Shown piece by piece: positions 1-8,398 of a stretch of DNA of 64,000 nucleotides. Position numbers and translations under genes: made by a program. Origin of the DNA: Synechococcus sp. RS9909 (GTDB lineage: Bacteria; Cyanobacteriota; Cyanobacteriia; PCC-6307; Cyanobiaceae); assembly GCF_014279595.1 (NCBI RefSeq), contig NZ_CP047943.1, positions 806,001 through 870,000 of the forward strand, in the 5' to 3' direction. The notes under the pieces are model-generated. The model was not told the DNA's origin. It searched no databases and was given only the letters and a program-made list of their open reading frames with translations. Numbering within the stretch: the first letter of the stretch is position 1; each line of letters opens with the position of its first letter.

Positions 1-127
1 GTTTGAAGTTGGTGCAGGGAGTGCCATGGCCAAAGCTTAATCAGCTTGCGGCCTTCGCGTTTAAGCCAAAAAAAAAAACACCTTTCGGCAGGGGCTGAAT
101 GGCGATCGTTGGGGATGAATCCTTCGA

Positions 128-240
128 TCATTCGACGTCGGGAATGGCCAGGGTGGGCGCGGCTGGGGCGCTAGAGGTGACCCACCAGGAAGAAGAAGGC
201 GAGCACGAACCGGGTCGCACTCAGCCACTTGCGGATGGTC
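128..240 (-). pseudogene. Decayed duplicate of the psbC 3' end
   Basis: Read on the minus strand this stretch encodes [20 protein letters not shown], which parallels the C-terminal transmembrane segment of the intact CP43 at 4035-5423 ([20 protein letters not shown]). It then reaches a TAG stop, and in another frame gives PTLAIPDVE followed by TGA, matching the CP43 C terminus PTLAMPDLD. About 28 codons between the two blocks are missing. At DNA level 174-210 is identical to 4131-4167, and similarity continues with scattered mismatches to about 240. No upstream psbC sequence is present; instead the autotransporter stop codon lies about 20 bp away. A T-rich tract on the minus strand at 67-78 may be the remnant of the matching terminator. 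I infer a partial duplication left by insertion of the autotransporter next to psbC. Confidence 0.85.
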
Positions 241-260
241 ATGATGTGCCGCGACGCAGC

Positions 261-3200
261 TCACCAGGAGTATTTGACCCCTCCTCCGTAGGAGACTTCA
301 GTGCCATTGCTCCAGAAGCCGCCGTTGACGCCGGCATAGAGGGAAACGGAATCGGAGGTTTCAATTTCGATGGAGAGCCCAACATCGAGGGCGTTAGCAC
401 CACGGTTCTGTCCGAGGACATCAACGGAGCCGAGTGCTGGCAGTTCAGAGAAGGAGGCGTTGAGTTGATGCTCCTCATTGGCATCACCCATGAAGTCGTA
501 CTCGTAGCCGACGGTGAGTCTTGGGATGAGTCGATTGGTTGAGTTGAGCTTGATTGGAGTTTCCAATGTGAAGCCGATGCCCCAGAGGAGGGAGTCGGCG
601 GTGTGGGAGTCAACGTCGAGGTTGAGGGACTGAGCGCCGAATTCAGAGAAGGAGCCCTGGTTGTGAACGGCGTAGGAGAGGAAGGTGCGCGGCTTGATGC
701 GAATGGCGTCGGGATCGCTGTTGTCGCCATTGAGAGCCCAGTTGTATTGAGCGTCCAGGGCTGCTGTGAAGGCGTTGCCATCCCAATTGGCCTCTGCGGT
801 GCGGTTGAGGCCGCCGAAGTTCATCTGCCTTGATGAGTCGTATTGGAGATTCATGTAGCCAAGAAGGCCTGAGAACTTCCAGTTGGCGGAAGGTCTGTAG
901 ATGCCCCAGAGGCTGCCGCCATAGGTGTCGGATTGGATGCGCGAATTGGCGTATTCGTAGTTGTAGAGATTGGCCTGGCCGTAGCCAAAGGCACCACCTG
1001 CACTCCACTCGGGAGAGAAGGCGTATTGGAGGCCATAAATGGTGGAGAAGACGTTGTAATCGAGGGAAGCAAGATCGCTGGTGCCATCGAGAGTGGCCTC
1101 GGTATTGGTGCCATCAAGGAGCAGACTCCAGCGTGAACCAACGGTTTTGGTGCGCTCCTCGCAAGTGTCGGGTCGCTCGGGCGAGTCGGCAGGGATGAGT
1201 GTGCCGTCGTCTGTTTTGCAGAAGGTTTCGGTGTGAGTGAGCGGAACGGAGCGATCGGTGAGCGCGAGGGAATTTTTCCCGAACTGCTCGATGGCTTCCA
1301 GTGCGACCGATTGCATGGAGGCGTAGGGCTCAGCGGTGATGGAGTGAAGCGCCTGGTTGAGTTCGATGCGTGTGGGGATGGAGAAGAAGGCAGCAATCAC
1401 CTTGGCGAAATCGGGTGTGACCAAGGCCGCTGAGGTTTGGTTGGTGGTGTAGCCGGTGGTGCCAATGGCGGAGCCGCCGGTGACACCGGAGGTGACAGCA
1501 GCGCTAAGGGATGCCCAACCGGCATCAAGTGTTTTGGCGACGTTGGTGGAATTGGTGTTAGCAGCACCAGAGCCCGACCCTTGTTTGTTTTGCTGCTGAC
1601 AGGTTGCTGTTGTGCCGCCGTTGGCGATGCAGGTGTTGGTGTTGGTGGAGGAGTTACCGGATGAAGCGGCGGTGATGGCACCACCTGTTTGTTTGATCGC
1701 CTTGATGGTGCTTTGTCCTGGTGTCTTGTGGCGATCGGGATTGACGGCGACGCCAGTGTCGGGATCGACTTTCAGCCAAGCGAACTGGAGTTTGGTGCAA
1801 CCGAGTAGGACGGCTGGATCGTTGCTGGTGCAGGTGGCGTAATAGGCCGGATCGAGGAGACGGAACTCGCGGTCTGTTTCACGAACGAATGTCATGCCTG
1901 AGGAGCCGACAACATTGAGGTTGGTTTTGAGACCCAATTCCCCACCTGTGGCGTTGTCACCGGTGACGTCGATTGCGGTGTAGATCTTCCCAGGAGAGAC
2001 AGCGGCGTTGTTGTAGCTGGAAATGTTGAGATTCCCTCCAAGGAGAACTGTGCGATTGTCTCCGGTGATTTTGAGGAGATCACTGCTGGAGCCATCCACC
2101 TCGATATTGAGGCTGGCATTCGGATTGCTCGCGCCCTGAACATAGTTGCCATCGACGGTGAGTGTGCCGATCGAGTTACCCGGAGAGACCGTTCCTTCGT
2201 TGCGAACATTGCCCGTGATGGTGCCATTTCCTTTGAGTATTCCGCTGGATTTGACGTCGAGAGAGTTGCTGGTGAGTTCACCTGAACTGTTTGGCAATGA
2301 TAACGAAGCCCCGCTTTCAATATTGGTTTGCAGAATCGTCCCGTTGTTCCCGTTATTCAGTGTGATCTGGCCTTCTTCGATCTTTAATTGTCTGAGGTTG
2401 GCCAGGCCTTGATCGCGGGTGAGCACAAGTGTGCTGTTCCCCTTTTTAATAAGTGCCCCACCTTGTTGGCCTGGATTGAAGTCTCCGATTCCACCATCGA
2501 AACTGGAGTCGTTTTGGATGGTGAGAGTGAGGGTCTCGCCGTCGACAAGGATGTTGCTGCTTCCACGGAGCTCACCAGTGTTAATGCTGTAGTTGCCACC
2601 TCGTGAATCAATATTCTCACCGTTGTGGGTAAGTACGCCTGTTACAGAGAGGCTCCTGGTTCCTGCAGCCAAGCTTGTGTCGCTAATATCACCACTATTG
2701 AACAGCGTGCGGCTGCGCTCGAGCAGGGTCAGATCACCATTGATTTTGAAGGTTCCATTGATGTCGAGATGGCTGCGGGAGCCTGGGCCTCCAACAACGG
2801 TGCTGCCGGCTTCTGCCTTTGTACTGCTCAAAATGCCCAAGCGAGCCCCAGGTTTCACCGTAACTGGTGAAGTCTTGAAAAATGAACCGCCATCAAGCAA
2901 CACATTGCCTGATTCGATGGTGCTGCTGCCTGTATAGGTGTGCCGGCCTTGTAAACGAATCACATTTGCAATGTTGGGGGCCGAACTGTCTCGGAAGATG
3001 ATGTTCCCCGCTGTGTTGCTTGAGTCTCTGAAGATTCCGCTGAATGTTGAGACCCTGCCATTAGCATCAATAGTATTGGTTGTCGATCCATTCAGCGTGA
3101 AATTTTGTGTGTAGGTTGAATTGTCTTGGTCAACGGTGAGTGTTCCTCCTTGGAACTCTGGGGTTATCAATGAGCCAAGATTTGACGTAAGATTGATGCC

Positions 3201-3653
3201 ATTGCCTCCGCTGATATTTCCTGTGGGAATGATTGGATTCGCCGCCACGTATGCGTAACGCCAAGCGTCTCCCTCTCTGGGGCCGCGGTTTGATATACCT
3301 TTATCTGGCGAGGCTTCCCATGTTCCAATCGTAAATCCTCTATCTTCATACGCGAACTGCGTTCCTATGACATAGCCAGAACTTGATTTGCATGCTGAGT
3401 ACCAACATGATCTTGCAAAAGTTCTGGCAGCGGTTGAGTTCCCCCACCATGGCTGAGACCTCAGAATGGTGCTGATATTATTGAAGCTAGTGTATTGAAA
3501 TATAATGGCGTAATCTTTTCCTTCGACCGTTACTAGATTGGAGCCTCGTGCCGGCATCGCTCCAATCCAGCTCACAAGACCAAAGGCGAAGGCCCCAGTA
3601 AGTGTTGTCCTGGTTGCTTTTCTTAAAGAAAGACTAGCTTTATGGTTGAGCAT
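261..3653 (-). CDS. Autotransporter (type V secretion) beta-barrel surface protein
   Basis: A 1,130-residue protein predicted to be exported across the inner membrane and anchored in the outer membrane. Residues 1-37 form a signal peptide with a basic start, a hydrophobic core and a likely cut near MPARG-S. The passenger (about 40-840) is rich in Gly, Asn, Ser and Thr with beta-strand repeats such as NNGNNGTILQTN and GNGTITGNVRNEGTVSPGNS, typical of autotransporter-associated strands. Residues about 850-1130 resemble an autotransporter barrel, with alternating aromatic strands (YGLQYAFSPEWSAGGAFGYG), and the protein ends in KYSW, with the terminal aromatic residue expected of an outer-membrane barrel. 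Two small cysteine pairs occur in the passenger. The gene stands alone, with a 381-bp upstream gap, and its 5' third is visibly more AT-rich than its neighbours. It is flanked by direct repeats of the psbC 3' end, suggesting acquisition. The ligand or role is unknown. Confidence 0.88.
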   Translation of the reverse strand: MLNHKASLSLRKATRTTLTGAFAFGLVSWIGAMPARGSNLVTVEGKDYAIIFQYTSFNNISTILRSQPWWGNSTAARTFARSCWYSACKSSSGYVIGTQFAYEDRGFTIGTWEASPDKGISNRGPREGDAWRYAYVAANPIIPTGNISGGNGINLTSNLGSLITPEFQGGTLTVDQDNSTYTQNFTLNGSTTNTIDANGRVSTFSGIFRDSSNTAGNIIFRDSSAPNIANVIRLQGRHTYTGSSTIESGNVLLDGGSFFKTSPVTVKPGARLGILSSTKAEAGSTVVGGPGSRSHLDINGTFKINGDLTLLERSRTLFNSGDISDTSLAAGTRSLSVTGVLTHNGENIDSRGGNYSINTGELRGSSNILVDGETLTLTIQNDSSFDGGIGDFNPGQQGGALIKKGNSTLVLTRDQGLANLRQLKIEEGQITLNNGNNGTILQTNIESGASLSLPNSSGELTSNSLDVKSSGILKGNGTITGNVRNEGTVSPGNSIGTLTVDGNYVQGASNPNASLNIEVDGSSSDLLKITGDNRTVLLGGNLNISSYNNAAVSPGKIYTAIDVTGDNATGGELGLKTNLNVVGSSGMTFVRETDREFRLLDPAYYATCTSNDPAVLLGCTKLQFAWLKVDPDTGVAVNPDRHKTPGQSTIKAIKQTGGAITAASSGNSSTNTNTCIANGGTTATCQQQNKQGSGSGAANTNSTNVAKTLDAGWASLSAAVTSGVTGGSAIGTTGYTTNQTSAALVTPDFAKVIAAFFSIPTRIELNQALHSITAEPYASMQSVALEAIEQFGKNSLALTDRSVPLTHTETFCKTDDGTLIPADSPERPDTCEERTKTVGSRWSLLLDGTNTEATLDGTSDLASLDYNVFSTIYGLQYAFSPEWSAGGAFGYGQANLYNYEYANSRIQSDTYGGSLWGIYRPSANWKFSGLLGYMNLQYDSSRQMNFGGLNRTAEANWDGNAFTAALDAQYNWALNGDNSDPDAIRIKPRTFLSYAVHNQGSFSEFGAQSLNLDVDSHTADSLLWGIGFTLETPIKLNSTNRLIPRLTVGYEYDFMGDANEEHQLNASFSELPALGSVDVLGQNRGANALDVGLSIEIETSDSVSLYAGVNGGFWSNGTEVSYGGGVKYSW

Positions 3654-4034
3654 CTCTGTCGCGTTAGTGATTTGAATGTGTGTTTTGGCGTTAATGCAAT
3701 GTTAGCTGGACGCGGTTGTGCCTCAATGAGTCTTTCGTCTTCATGTTGAGACGAGGGTTGCTTCTTTTGTTTGGCGCCGCGCCTCTTCGGATCTGTGATT
3801 GTGCTTACTCGCCCCCTTGCCGATAAGCGCATGTTTATCGTTTTCTGTCAGTGGTGATGAGCCTTTCGCTTCAGCTCTTTTCGCCGTAGGAGCGTTCGCT
3901 GCCTGACGCTATTGTGCTCGGATCAATCGGTTATGTGCGCATTCGGCATGACCATTGTCTCTAATTTCTGATGCCAATAAAAAGCCCCCGCCTTGCGGCG
4001 AGGGCTGAAGCAACGTCGAGTTGATCGATCAGGA
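3654..4034. other. Intergenic region upstream of the autotransporter and downstream of psbC
   Basis: This 381-bp gap has no convincing coding sequence on either strand. It contains the psbC terminator hairpin next to 4006 and must contain the autotransporter promoter, for which I could not pick a confident -35/-10 pair. It is more AT-rich than the flanking photosynthesis genes. No tRNA cloverleaf is apparent. Confidence 0.6.
3979..4006 (-). terminator. Rho-independent terminator of psbD-psbC
   Basis: On the minus strand, 28 bp past the psbC stop codon, AGCCCTCGCC and GGCGGGGGCT form a 10-bp stem with one mismatch around a GCAA loop. TTTTTATT follows. The GC-rich stem, tetraloop and U-tract are the standard intrinsic-terminator layout and match the end of the psbD-psbC transcript. 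Confidence 0.9.
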
Positions 4035-5423
4035 TCAGTCGAGGTCGGGCATAGCCAGCGTGGGCTCGGCCTGACGGTCGATGCCCTTCTCAAAGCCAGC
4101 AGCAGCAGCGCGGGCGCGGCCGGCATGCCAGAGGTGACCCACCAGGAAGAAGAAGGCGAGCACGAACTGGGTCGCGGCCAACCACTGGCGGATGTTCACG
4201 AAGTTCACCGAGTTGGGTTCGGTGATGATGCCGCCCACGGAGTTGATCGACGCGTTGGGAGCGTGGGTCATGTACTCAGCGGCACGACGCACCTGCCAGG
4301 GCTGGATGTCGTTCTGGAGCTTGTCGAGGCTCAGGCCGTTGGGGCCACGCAGGGGCTCCAGCCAGGGACCACGGAAGTCCCAGAAGCGCATGGTTTCACC
4401 ACCGAAGATGATCTCGCCGGTGGGGGAGCGCATCAGGTACTTACCCAGACCGGTGGGGCCCATGGCGGAACCGATGTTGGCGCCGAGGCGCTGGTCACGC
4501 ACCAGGAAGGTGAAGCTCTGGGCCTGGGAAGCTTCGGCGTTGGTGGGGCCGTAGAACTCCGAGGGATAGGCGGTGTTGTTGAACCAGATGTAAGCCGAGG
4601 CGATGAAGCTCATGAAGCTCAGGGCGCCGAGGCTGTAGCTCAGATAGGCCTCACCATTCCAGATGAAGGCGCGACGTACCCAGCCGAACGGCTTGGTGAT
4701 CACGTGCCAGATGCCACCGAAGATCAGGGTCAGACCCAACCAGATGTGGCCACCGATGATGTCTTCCATCGAGTTCACACCGATGATCCAGCCCTCGCCA
4801 CCGAAGGGGGCGCGGAACAGATAACCGAAGATCACACCGGGATCGAGGGTGGGGTTGGTGATCAAGCGCACGTCACCACCGCCGGGGGCCCAGGTGTCGT
4901 AGACGCCGCCGAAGAACATCGCCTTGAACACCAGCAGCAGCGCACCGACGCCAAGCAGGATCAAGTGGTAACCGATGATGTTGGTCATCTGGTTCTTATC
5001 CCGCCAGTCCTGGGAGAAGAAAGTGGAGTAGTTCTCCAGAATCTCCGGACCGCGCAGGGCGTGATACAGGCCGCCGAGGCCGAGCACAGCGGAACTGATC
5101 AGGTGCAGCACACCCACCACGAAGAAGGGGTAGAGGTCGGTGACCTCACCGCCGGGTCCCACGCCATACCCCAGGGTGGCGACGTGGGGGAACAGGATCA
5201 GACCCTGCTCATACATCGGCTTGTCGAAGGTGAAATGGCTCACCTCGAAGAGCATCATGGCGCCAGCCCAGAACACCATCAGGCCTGCATGGGCCACGTG
5301 GGCACCGAGCAGACGGCCGGACAGGTTGATCAGACGGGCATTGCCAGCCCACCAGGCATAGCCGGTGGAGTCGAGGTCTTTGCCGCCAGTGGCGACAAGA
5401 CCAGCATCAAAGGGCGTTTCCAC
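4035..5423 (-). CDS. psbC: Photosystem II chlorophyll-binding protein CP43
   Basis: CP43 is the inner-antenna protein of photosystem II, a six-helix thylakoid membrane protein that binds chlorophyll a and supplies ligands to the Mn4CaO5 cluster. Read from GTG at 5423 it gives 462 residues starting [16 protein letters not shown]. The loop motif GGETMRFWD carries E343 and R346, equivalent to the cluster residues Glu354 and Arg357 in usual numbering. An in-frame ATG further upstream would add 26 residues that do not look like CP43. The GTG start is chosen because GAAGAGG lies 9 nt upstream and because psbD and psbC overlap by 17 bp (5407-5423), the arrangement known from cyanobacteria and chloroplasts. 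It is cotranscribed with psbD and ends before a strong terminator. A decayed copy of its 3' end lies at 128-240. Confidence 0.98.
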   Translation of the reverse strand: METPFDAGLVATGGKDLDSTGYAWWAGNARLINLSGRLLGAHVAHAGLMVFWAGAMMLFEVSHFTFDKPMYEQGLILFPHVATLGYGVGPGGEVTDLYPFFVVGVLHLISSAVLGLGGLYHALRGPEILENYSTFFSQDWRDKNQMTNIIGYHLILLGVGALLLVFKAMFFGGVYDTWAPGGGDVRLITNPTLDPGVIFGYLFRAPFGGEGWIIGVNSMEDIIGGHIWLGLTLIFGGIWHVITKPFGWVRRAFIWNGEAYLSYSLGALSFMSFIASAYIWFNNTAYPSEFYGPTNAEASQAQSFTFLVRDQRLGANIGSAMGPTGLGKYLMRSPTGEIIFGGETMRFWDFRGPWLEPLRGPNGLSLDKLQNDIQPWQVRRAAEYMTHAPNASINSVGGIITEPNSVNFVNIRQWLAATQFVLAFFFLVGHLWHAGRARAAAAGFEKGIDRQAEPTLAMPDLD

Positions 5424-6462
5424 GGGGCAGAACCTCTTCAGGGAAGACGAAGTTTTCGTGCGGCTGGTCAGCCGGTGCCATCCAGGCACGCAGACCTTCA
5501 TTCAGAAGGATGTTCTTGGTGTAGAAGGTCTCGAATTCGGGATCTTCTGCAGCGCGGATCTCCTGCGACACGAAGTCGTAGGCGCGCAGGTTGAGGGCCA
5601 GGCCGATGATGCCGATGGAGCTGGTCCACAGGCCCATCACAGGCACGAACAGCATGAAGAAGTGCAGCCAGCGCTTGTTGGAGAAAGCGATCCCGAAGAT
5701 CTGGCTCCAGAAGCGGTTGGCGGTGACCATCGAATAGGTCTCTTCTTCCTGGGTGGGTTCGAACGCCTTGAAGGTGTTCGACTGCTCACCGTCTTCAAAC
5801 AGGGTGTTCTCCACGGTGGCGCCGTGAATGGCACAGAGCAGGGCACCGCCGAGGATTCCGGCCACGCCCATCATGTGGAAGGGATTCAGGGTCCAGTTGT
5901 GGAAGCCCTGAAGGAAGAGCAGGAAGCGGAAGATCGCTGCCACACCGAAGGAGGGAGCGAAGAACCAGCTGCTCTGGCCGAGGGGGTACATCAGGAAAAC
6001 GCTGACGAACACCGCAATCGGACCGGAGAAGGCAATGGCGTTGTAAGGACGGATGCCGACGAGACGGGCAATCTCGAACTGACGCAGCATGAAGCCGATC
6101 AGGGCGAAGGCACCGTGGAGTGCCACGAAGGCCCAGAGGCCACCGAGCTGGCACCAGCGCACGAAATCGCCCTGGGCCTCAGGGCCCCAGAGCAGCAGGA
6201 GGCTGTGGCCCATCGCATCGGCGGGGGTGGACACCGCAGCGGTGAGGAAGTTGCAACCTTCCAGATACGAGGAGGCGATGCCGTGGGTGTACCAGGAGGT
6301 GACGAAGGTGGTGCCGGTGAGCCAACCACCGATGGCCAGATAGGCCGTGGGGAAGAGGAGGATGCCGGACCAGCCGACAAAAACGAAGCGGTCGCGCTTG
6401 AGCCAGTCATCGAGGACGTCGAACCATCCCCGCTGTGGCGCGCGTCCTACAGCGATCGTCAT
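5407..6462 (-). CDS. psbD: Photosystem II reaction centre protein D2
   Basis: D2 pairs with D1 to form the photosystem II reaction centre and carries the QA site, half of P680 and the redox-active tyrosine YD. The 351-residue product is full length, one residue shorter than the common 352 numbering. Visible functional residues are Y159 (YD, Tyr160), H188 (partner of YD), H196 (P680 ligand, His197), and H213 and H267 (non-haem iron ligands, His214 and His268). Five transmembrane helices are recognisable. The gene is first in a two-gene operon with psbC and overlaps it by 17 bp. A sigma-70-like promoter lies just upstream at 6495-6523, and ycf4 is divergent. Only one psbD copy is seen in this window; many cyanobacteria have a second, monocistronic copy elsewhere. 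Confidence 0.99.
   Translation of the reverse strand: MTIAVGRAPQRGWFDVLDDWLKRDRFVFVGWSGILLFPTAYLAIGGWLTGTTFVTSWYTHGIASSYLEGCNFLTAAVSTPADAMGHSLLLLWGPEAQGDFVRWCQLGGLWAFVALHGAFALIGFMLRQFEIARLVGIRPYNAIAFSGPIAVFVSVFLMYPLGQSSWFFAPSFGVAAIFRFLLFLQGFHNWTLNPFHMMGVAGILGGALLCAIHGATVENTLFEDGEQSNTFKAFEPTQEEETYSMVTANRFWSQIFGIAFSNKRWLHFFMLFVPVMGLWTSSIGIIGLALNLRAYDFVSQEIRAAEDPEFETFYTKNILLNEGLRAWMAPADQPHENFVFPEEVLPRGNAL
5433..5439 (-). promoter_or_regulatory. Shine-Dalgarno site deciding the psbC GTG start
   Basis: GAAGAGG on the minus strand lies 9 nt before the GTG at 5423, inside the psbD coding sequence. It supports initiation at the GTG within the psbD overlap rather than at the upstream ATG (5501). Confidence 0.8.
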
Positions 6463-6494
6463 GAGGGTGAACGGTGCGGAAATCCGCAGGCTGT

Positions 6495-6523
6495 GGGATA
6501 CCAGGCGACCTTAACAATCTCAA
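6495..6523 (-). promoter_or_regulatory. Candidate sigma-70-type promoter of psbD-psbC
   Basis: On the minus strand TTGAGA (6518-6523) is followed after exactly 17 bp by TATCCC (6495-6500), which places a start site about 25 nt before the psbD ATG. Spacing and position fit a type-1 promoter. The -10 element is imperfect, so this is a prediction. The 160-bp gap (6463-6622) is shared with divergent ycf4, for which no clear promoter was found. Confidence 0.5.
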
Positions 6524-6622
6524 CGTGGTGTGTGAGGCCGAGATCCGGCAGCTGAAATCCGTTGTATTGAAACGCTTCTCCCGCCGCTCGGAGGCCACAA
6601 TGGTCCCTTCCTCAGGGCTCCC

Positions 6623-7159
6623 ATGGCGGCCGATCTGCTCGAACAACCGGTGGTGGGATCCCGCCGCCTCTCCAATGTGCTGGTGGCGCTGATGGTCAGC
6701 ATCGGCGGTATCGGCTTTCTGTTTGCCTCGCTCTCCAGCTACCTGGGTCGCGATCTTTTGCCCCTGGGGCACCCCGCCGGCCTGGTGTTCGTTCCCCAGG
6801 GCCTCGTGATGGGCCTCTACAGCATCGCGGCGGCCCTGCTCGCCACCTACCTCTGGGCCGTGATTGCCATCGATGTGGGTGCCGGCTCCAACCGTTTCGA
6901 TAAAAGCGCCGGTGTGGTCACGATTTCCCGGCGTGGCTTTCGCAAGCCGATCAGCGTGGAGATTCCCCTCAAAGACGTGAAAGCCGTGAAGGTGGAGGTG
7001 CGCGATGGCTTCAACACGCGCCGGCGCGTGTCCTTGCGCGTGCAGGGGCGCCGCGACATGCCGCTGACCCGAGTCGGTGAGCCCCTCCCCCTGGCTCAGC
7101 TCGAACAGGATGGGGCGGAACTGGCCCGTTTCCTCGGCGTCAACCTCGAAGGTCTCTGA
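6623..7159 (+). CDS. ycf4: Photosystem I assembly protein Ycf4
   Basis: Ycf4 is a thylakoid membrane protein that aids photosystem I assembly. The 178-residue length matches the family. Two hydrophobic segments near residues 20-45 and 60-85 form the membrane hairpin. They are followed by a soluble region with the conserved pattern [19 protein letters not shown] and [13 protein letters not shown]. It is divergent from psbD and followed 3 bp later by the cyclophilin gene in the same direction, so the two are probably cotranscribed. Start ATG 6623 gives [18 protein letters not shown], matching the usual Ycf4 N terminus. Confidence 0.95.
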   Translation: MAADLLEQPVVGSRRLSNVLVALMVSIGGIGFLFASLSSYLGRDLLPLGHPAGLVFVPQGLVMGLYSIAAALLATYLWAVIAIDVGAGSNRFDKSAGVVTISRRGFRKPISVEIPLKDVKAVKVEVRDGFNTRRRVSLRVQGRRDMPLTRVGEPLPLAQLEQDGAELARFLGVNLEGL

Positions 7160-7162
7160 TCG

Positions 7163-7849
7163 ATGAAGCGTCCCTCCTGGATCCACTCGGCCCTGAGTCT
7201 GTTGCTGTGTCTGCCGTTGTTGGTGAGCTGTGCCCGCTCCACCACCGCTTCGGTTCCAGCCGGTTGCGCCCAGGCCAGCAGCCCCTGCCTCACCGGCAAG
7301 GCCACGGTGAAGATGACCACCAATCGCGGTGCCATCACGCTGGAGATCAATGGTGATGCCGCCCCGGTCACCGCTGGCAACTTCGTGGATCTGGTGAAGC
7401 GCGGCGTTTACAACGGCACCGTGTTTCACCGGGTGGTGCGGGAACCCGTTCCCTTCGTGGTGCAGGGAGGCGATCCTGCTTCGAGCGATCCCAAGACCCC
7501 CAAAAACAGCTACGGCACCGGCAGCTTTGTGGATCCCGCCACGGGGCAGGCCCGCTTCATTCCGCTGGAGGTGAAATTCCGCGGTGAGGACCAACCCCGC
7601 TACGGCCGCGTCAGCACCAATCCCACCGATCTGCTGGAGATCGAACTCGCCCATGAGCGTGGTGCCCTGGCGATGGCTCGCTCCCAGGCACCCGATTCCG
7701 CCAGCGCCCAGTTCTATATCGCCCTCCGGCCCCTGCCGGAACTGGATGGTCGCTACGCCGTGTTCGGGCGGGTGACCCAGGGCATGGAGGTGGTGGATGC
7801 GATCCAGCAGGACGACACAATCATCAAAGCCGAACTGCTCAAGCCCTGA
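7163..7849 (+). CDS. Lipoprotein cyclophilin-type peptidyl-prolyl isomerase
   Basis: A 228-residue secreted prolyl isomerase that would act on proteins in the periplasm or thylakoid lumen. Residues 1-23 are a lipoprotein signal with lipobox LVSC and lipidated Cys23. The cyclophilin fold runs from about 48 to the end, with TNRGAITLEI, NFVDLVKRGVYNGTVFHRVV, FVVQGGDP and SQFYI-like (SAQFYIALR) motifs. The loop that includes FRGEDQPRYG is longer than in minimal bacterial cyclophilins, as in other cyanobacterial members. It lies 3 bp after ycf4 and converges with ilvN. The substrate is unknown; neighbourhood alone suggests thylakoid or envelope proteins. Confidence 0.92.
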   Translation: MKRPSWIHSALSLLLCLPLLVSCARSTTASVPAGCAQASSPCLTGKATVKMTTNRGAITLEINGDAAPVTAGNFVDLVKRGVYNGTVFHRVVREPVPFVVQGGDPASSDPKTPKNSYGTGSFVDPATGQARFIPLEVKFRGEDQPRYGRVSTNPTDLLEIELAHERGALAMARSQAPDSASAQFYIALRPLPELDGRYAVFGRVTQGMEVVDAIQQDDTIIKAELLKP

Positions 7850-7867
7850 TCGGTTCAGGCGATCGCG

Positions 7868-8398
7868 TCAGGCCGGCACCCGGTTGCCGCTGATGGCCGC
7901 TTTCAACAGTTCCGTGTTCACACCGGAGGCCCTCTCCAGGGCCACTTTCCCCGTGCGGGCGATCTCGAGAATGCCGTAGGGAGCCATCAACCGTTCCAGG
8001 GCCACCAGCTTGCCCGGATCACCCACCACTTCCAGGGTGAGGGCTTCATCGGCCACGTCCACCACCTTGGCGCGGAACACCTGCACCAGGTCGAAGATGG
8101 CGCTGCGCTGCTCCGCCGGGGCGGCCACTTTCAGCAGCATCAGTTCCCTCTCCACCGCTGGAATCTGCGAGAGATCGAGCACCTGCAGCACATTCACCAG
8201 CTTGTCGAGCTGCTGGGTCATCTGTTGCAGGGTGTGGTCATCGCCGTCCACCACCATCGTCAGCCGGGAGCGACCATCGGATTCCGCCGGCCCCACGGCC
8301 AGGCTGTCGATGTTGAAGCCCCGGCGGGCGAACAGGCCGGCGATGCGGCTGAGGGCGCCGGATTCGTCTTCCACCAGCACGGACAGGGTGTGCTTCAT
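7868..8398 (-). CDS. ilvN: Acetolactate synthase small (regulatory) subunit
   Basis: This is the regulatory subunit of the first common enzyme of branched-chain amino-acid synthesis. It binds the catalytic subunit (IlvB) and mediates valine feedback. The 176-residue length is typical. An N-terminal ACT domain begins MKHTLSVLVEDESGALSRIA and contains GLFARRGFNIDSLAVGP, the effector-site signature. The C-terminal domain follows from about residue 80. The gene overlaps the upstream hydrolase by 4 bp (8395-8398, ATGA), suggesting translational coupling. The catalytic subunit gene is not in the window. Confidence 0.97.
   Translation of the reverse strand: MKHTLSVLVEDESGALSRIAGLFARRGFNIDSLAVGPAESDGRSRLTMVVDGDDHTLQQMTQQLDKLVNVLQVLDLSQIPAVERELMLLKVAAPAEQRSAIFDLVQVFRAKVVDVADEALTLEVVGDPGKLVALERLMAPYGILEIARTGKVALERASGVNTELLKAAISGNRVPA

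Noticed and set aside
64-100. Functional terminator downstream of the autotransporter
   Set aside because: The minus strand has an 11-T tract, but the stem is short with wobble pairs; it looks like a degraded copy of the psbC terminator, so I did not list it as a terminator.
3654-4034. A tRNA gene as attachment site for the autotransporter insert
   Set aside because: No cloverleaf or CCA end is visible; the duplicated flank is psbC, not a tRNA.
3993-5594. A 533-codon open frame on the plus strand across psbC
   Set aside because: It is antisense to psbC and psbD, which are unmistakable; its His/Glu/Gly-rich product matches no family and reflects codon bias of the opposite strand.
6407-7654. 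A 415-codon minus-strand frame across ycf4 and the cyclophilin gene
   Set aside because: It covers two clearly recognisable genes on the other strand and has low-complexity His/Gly-rich translation.
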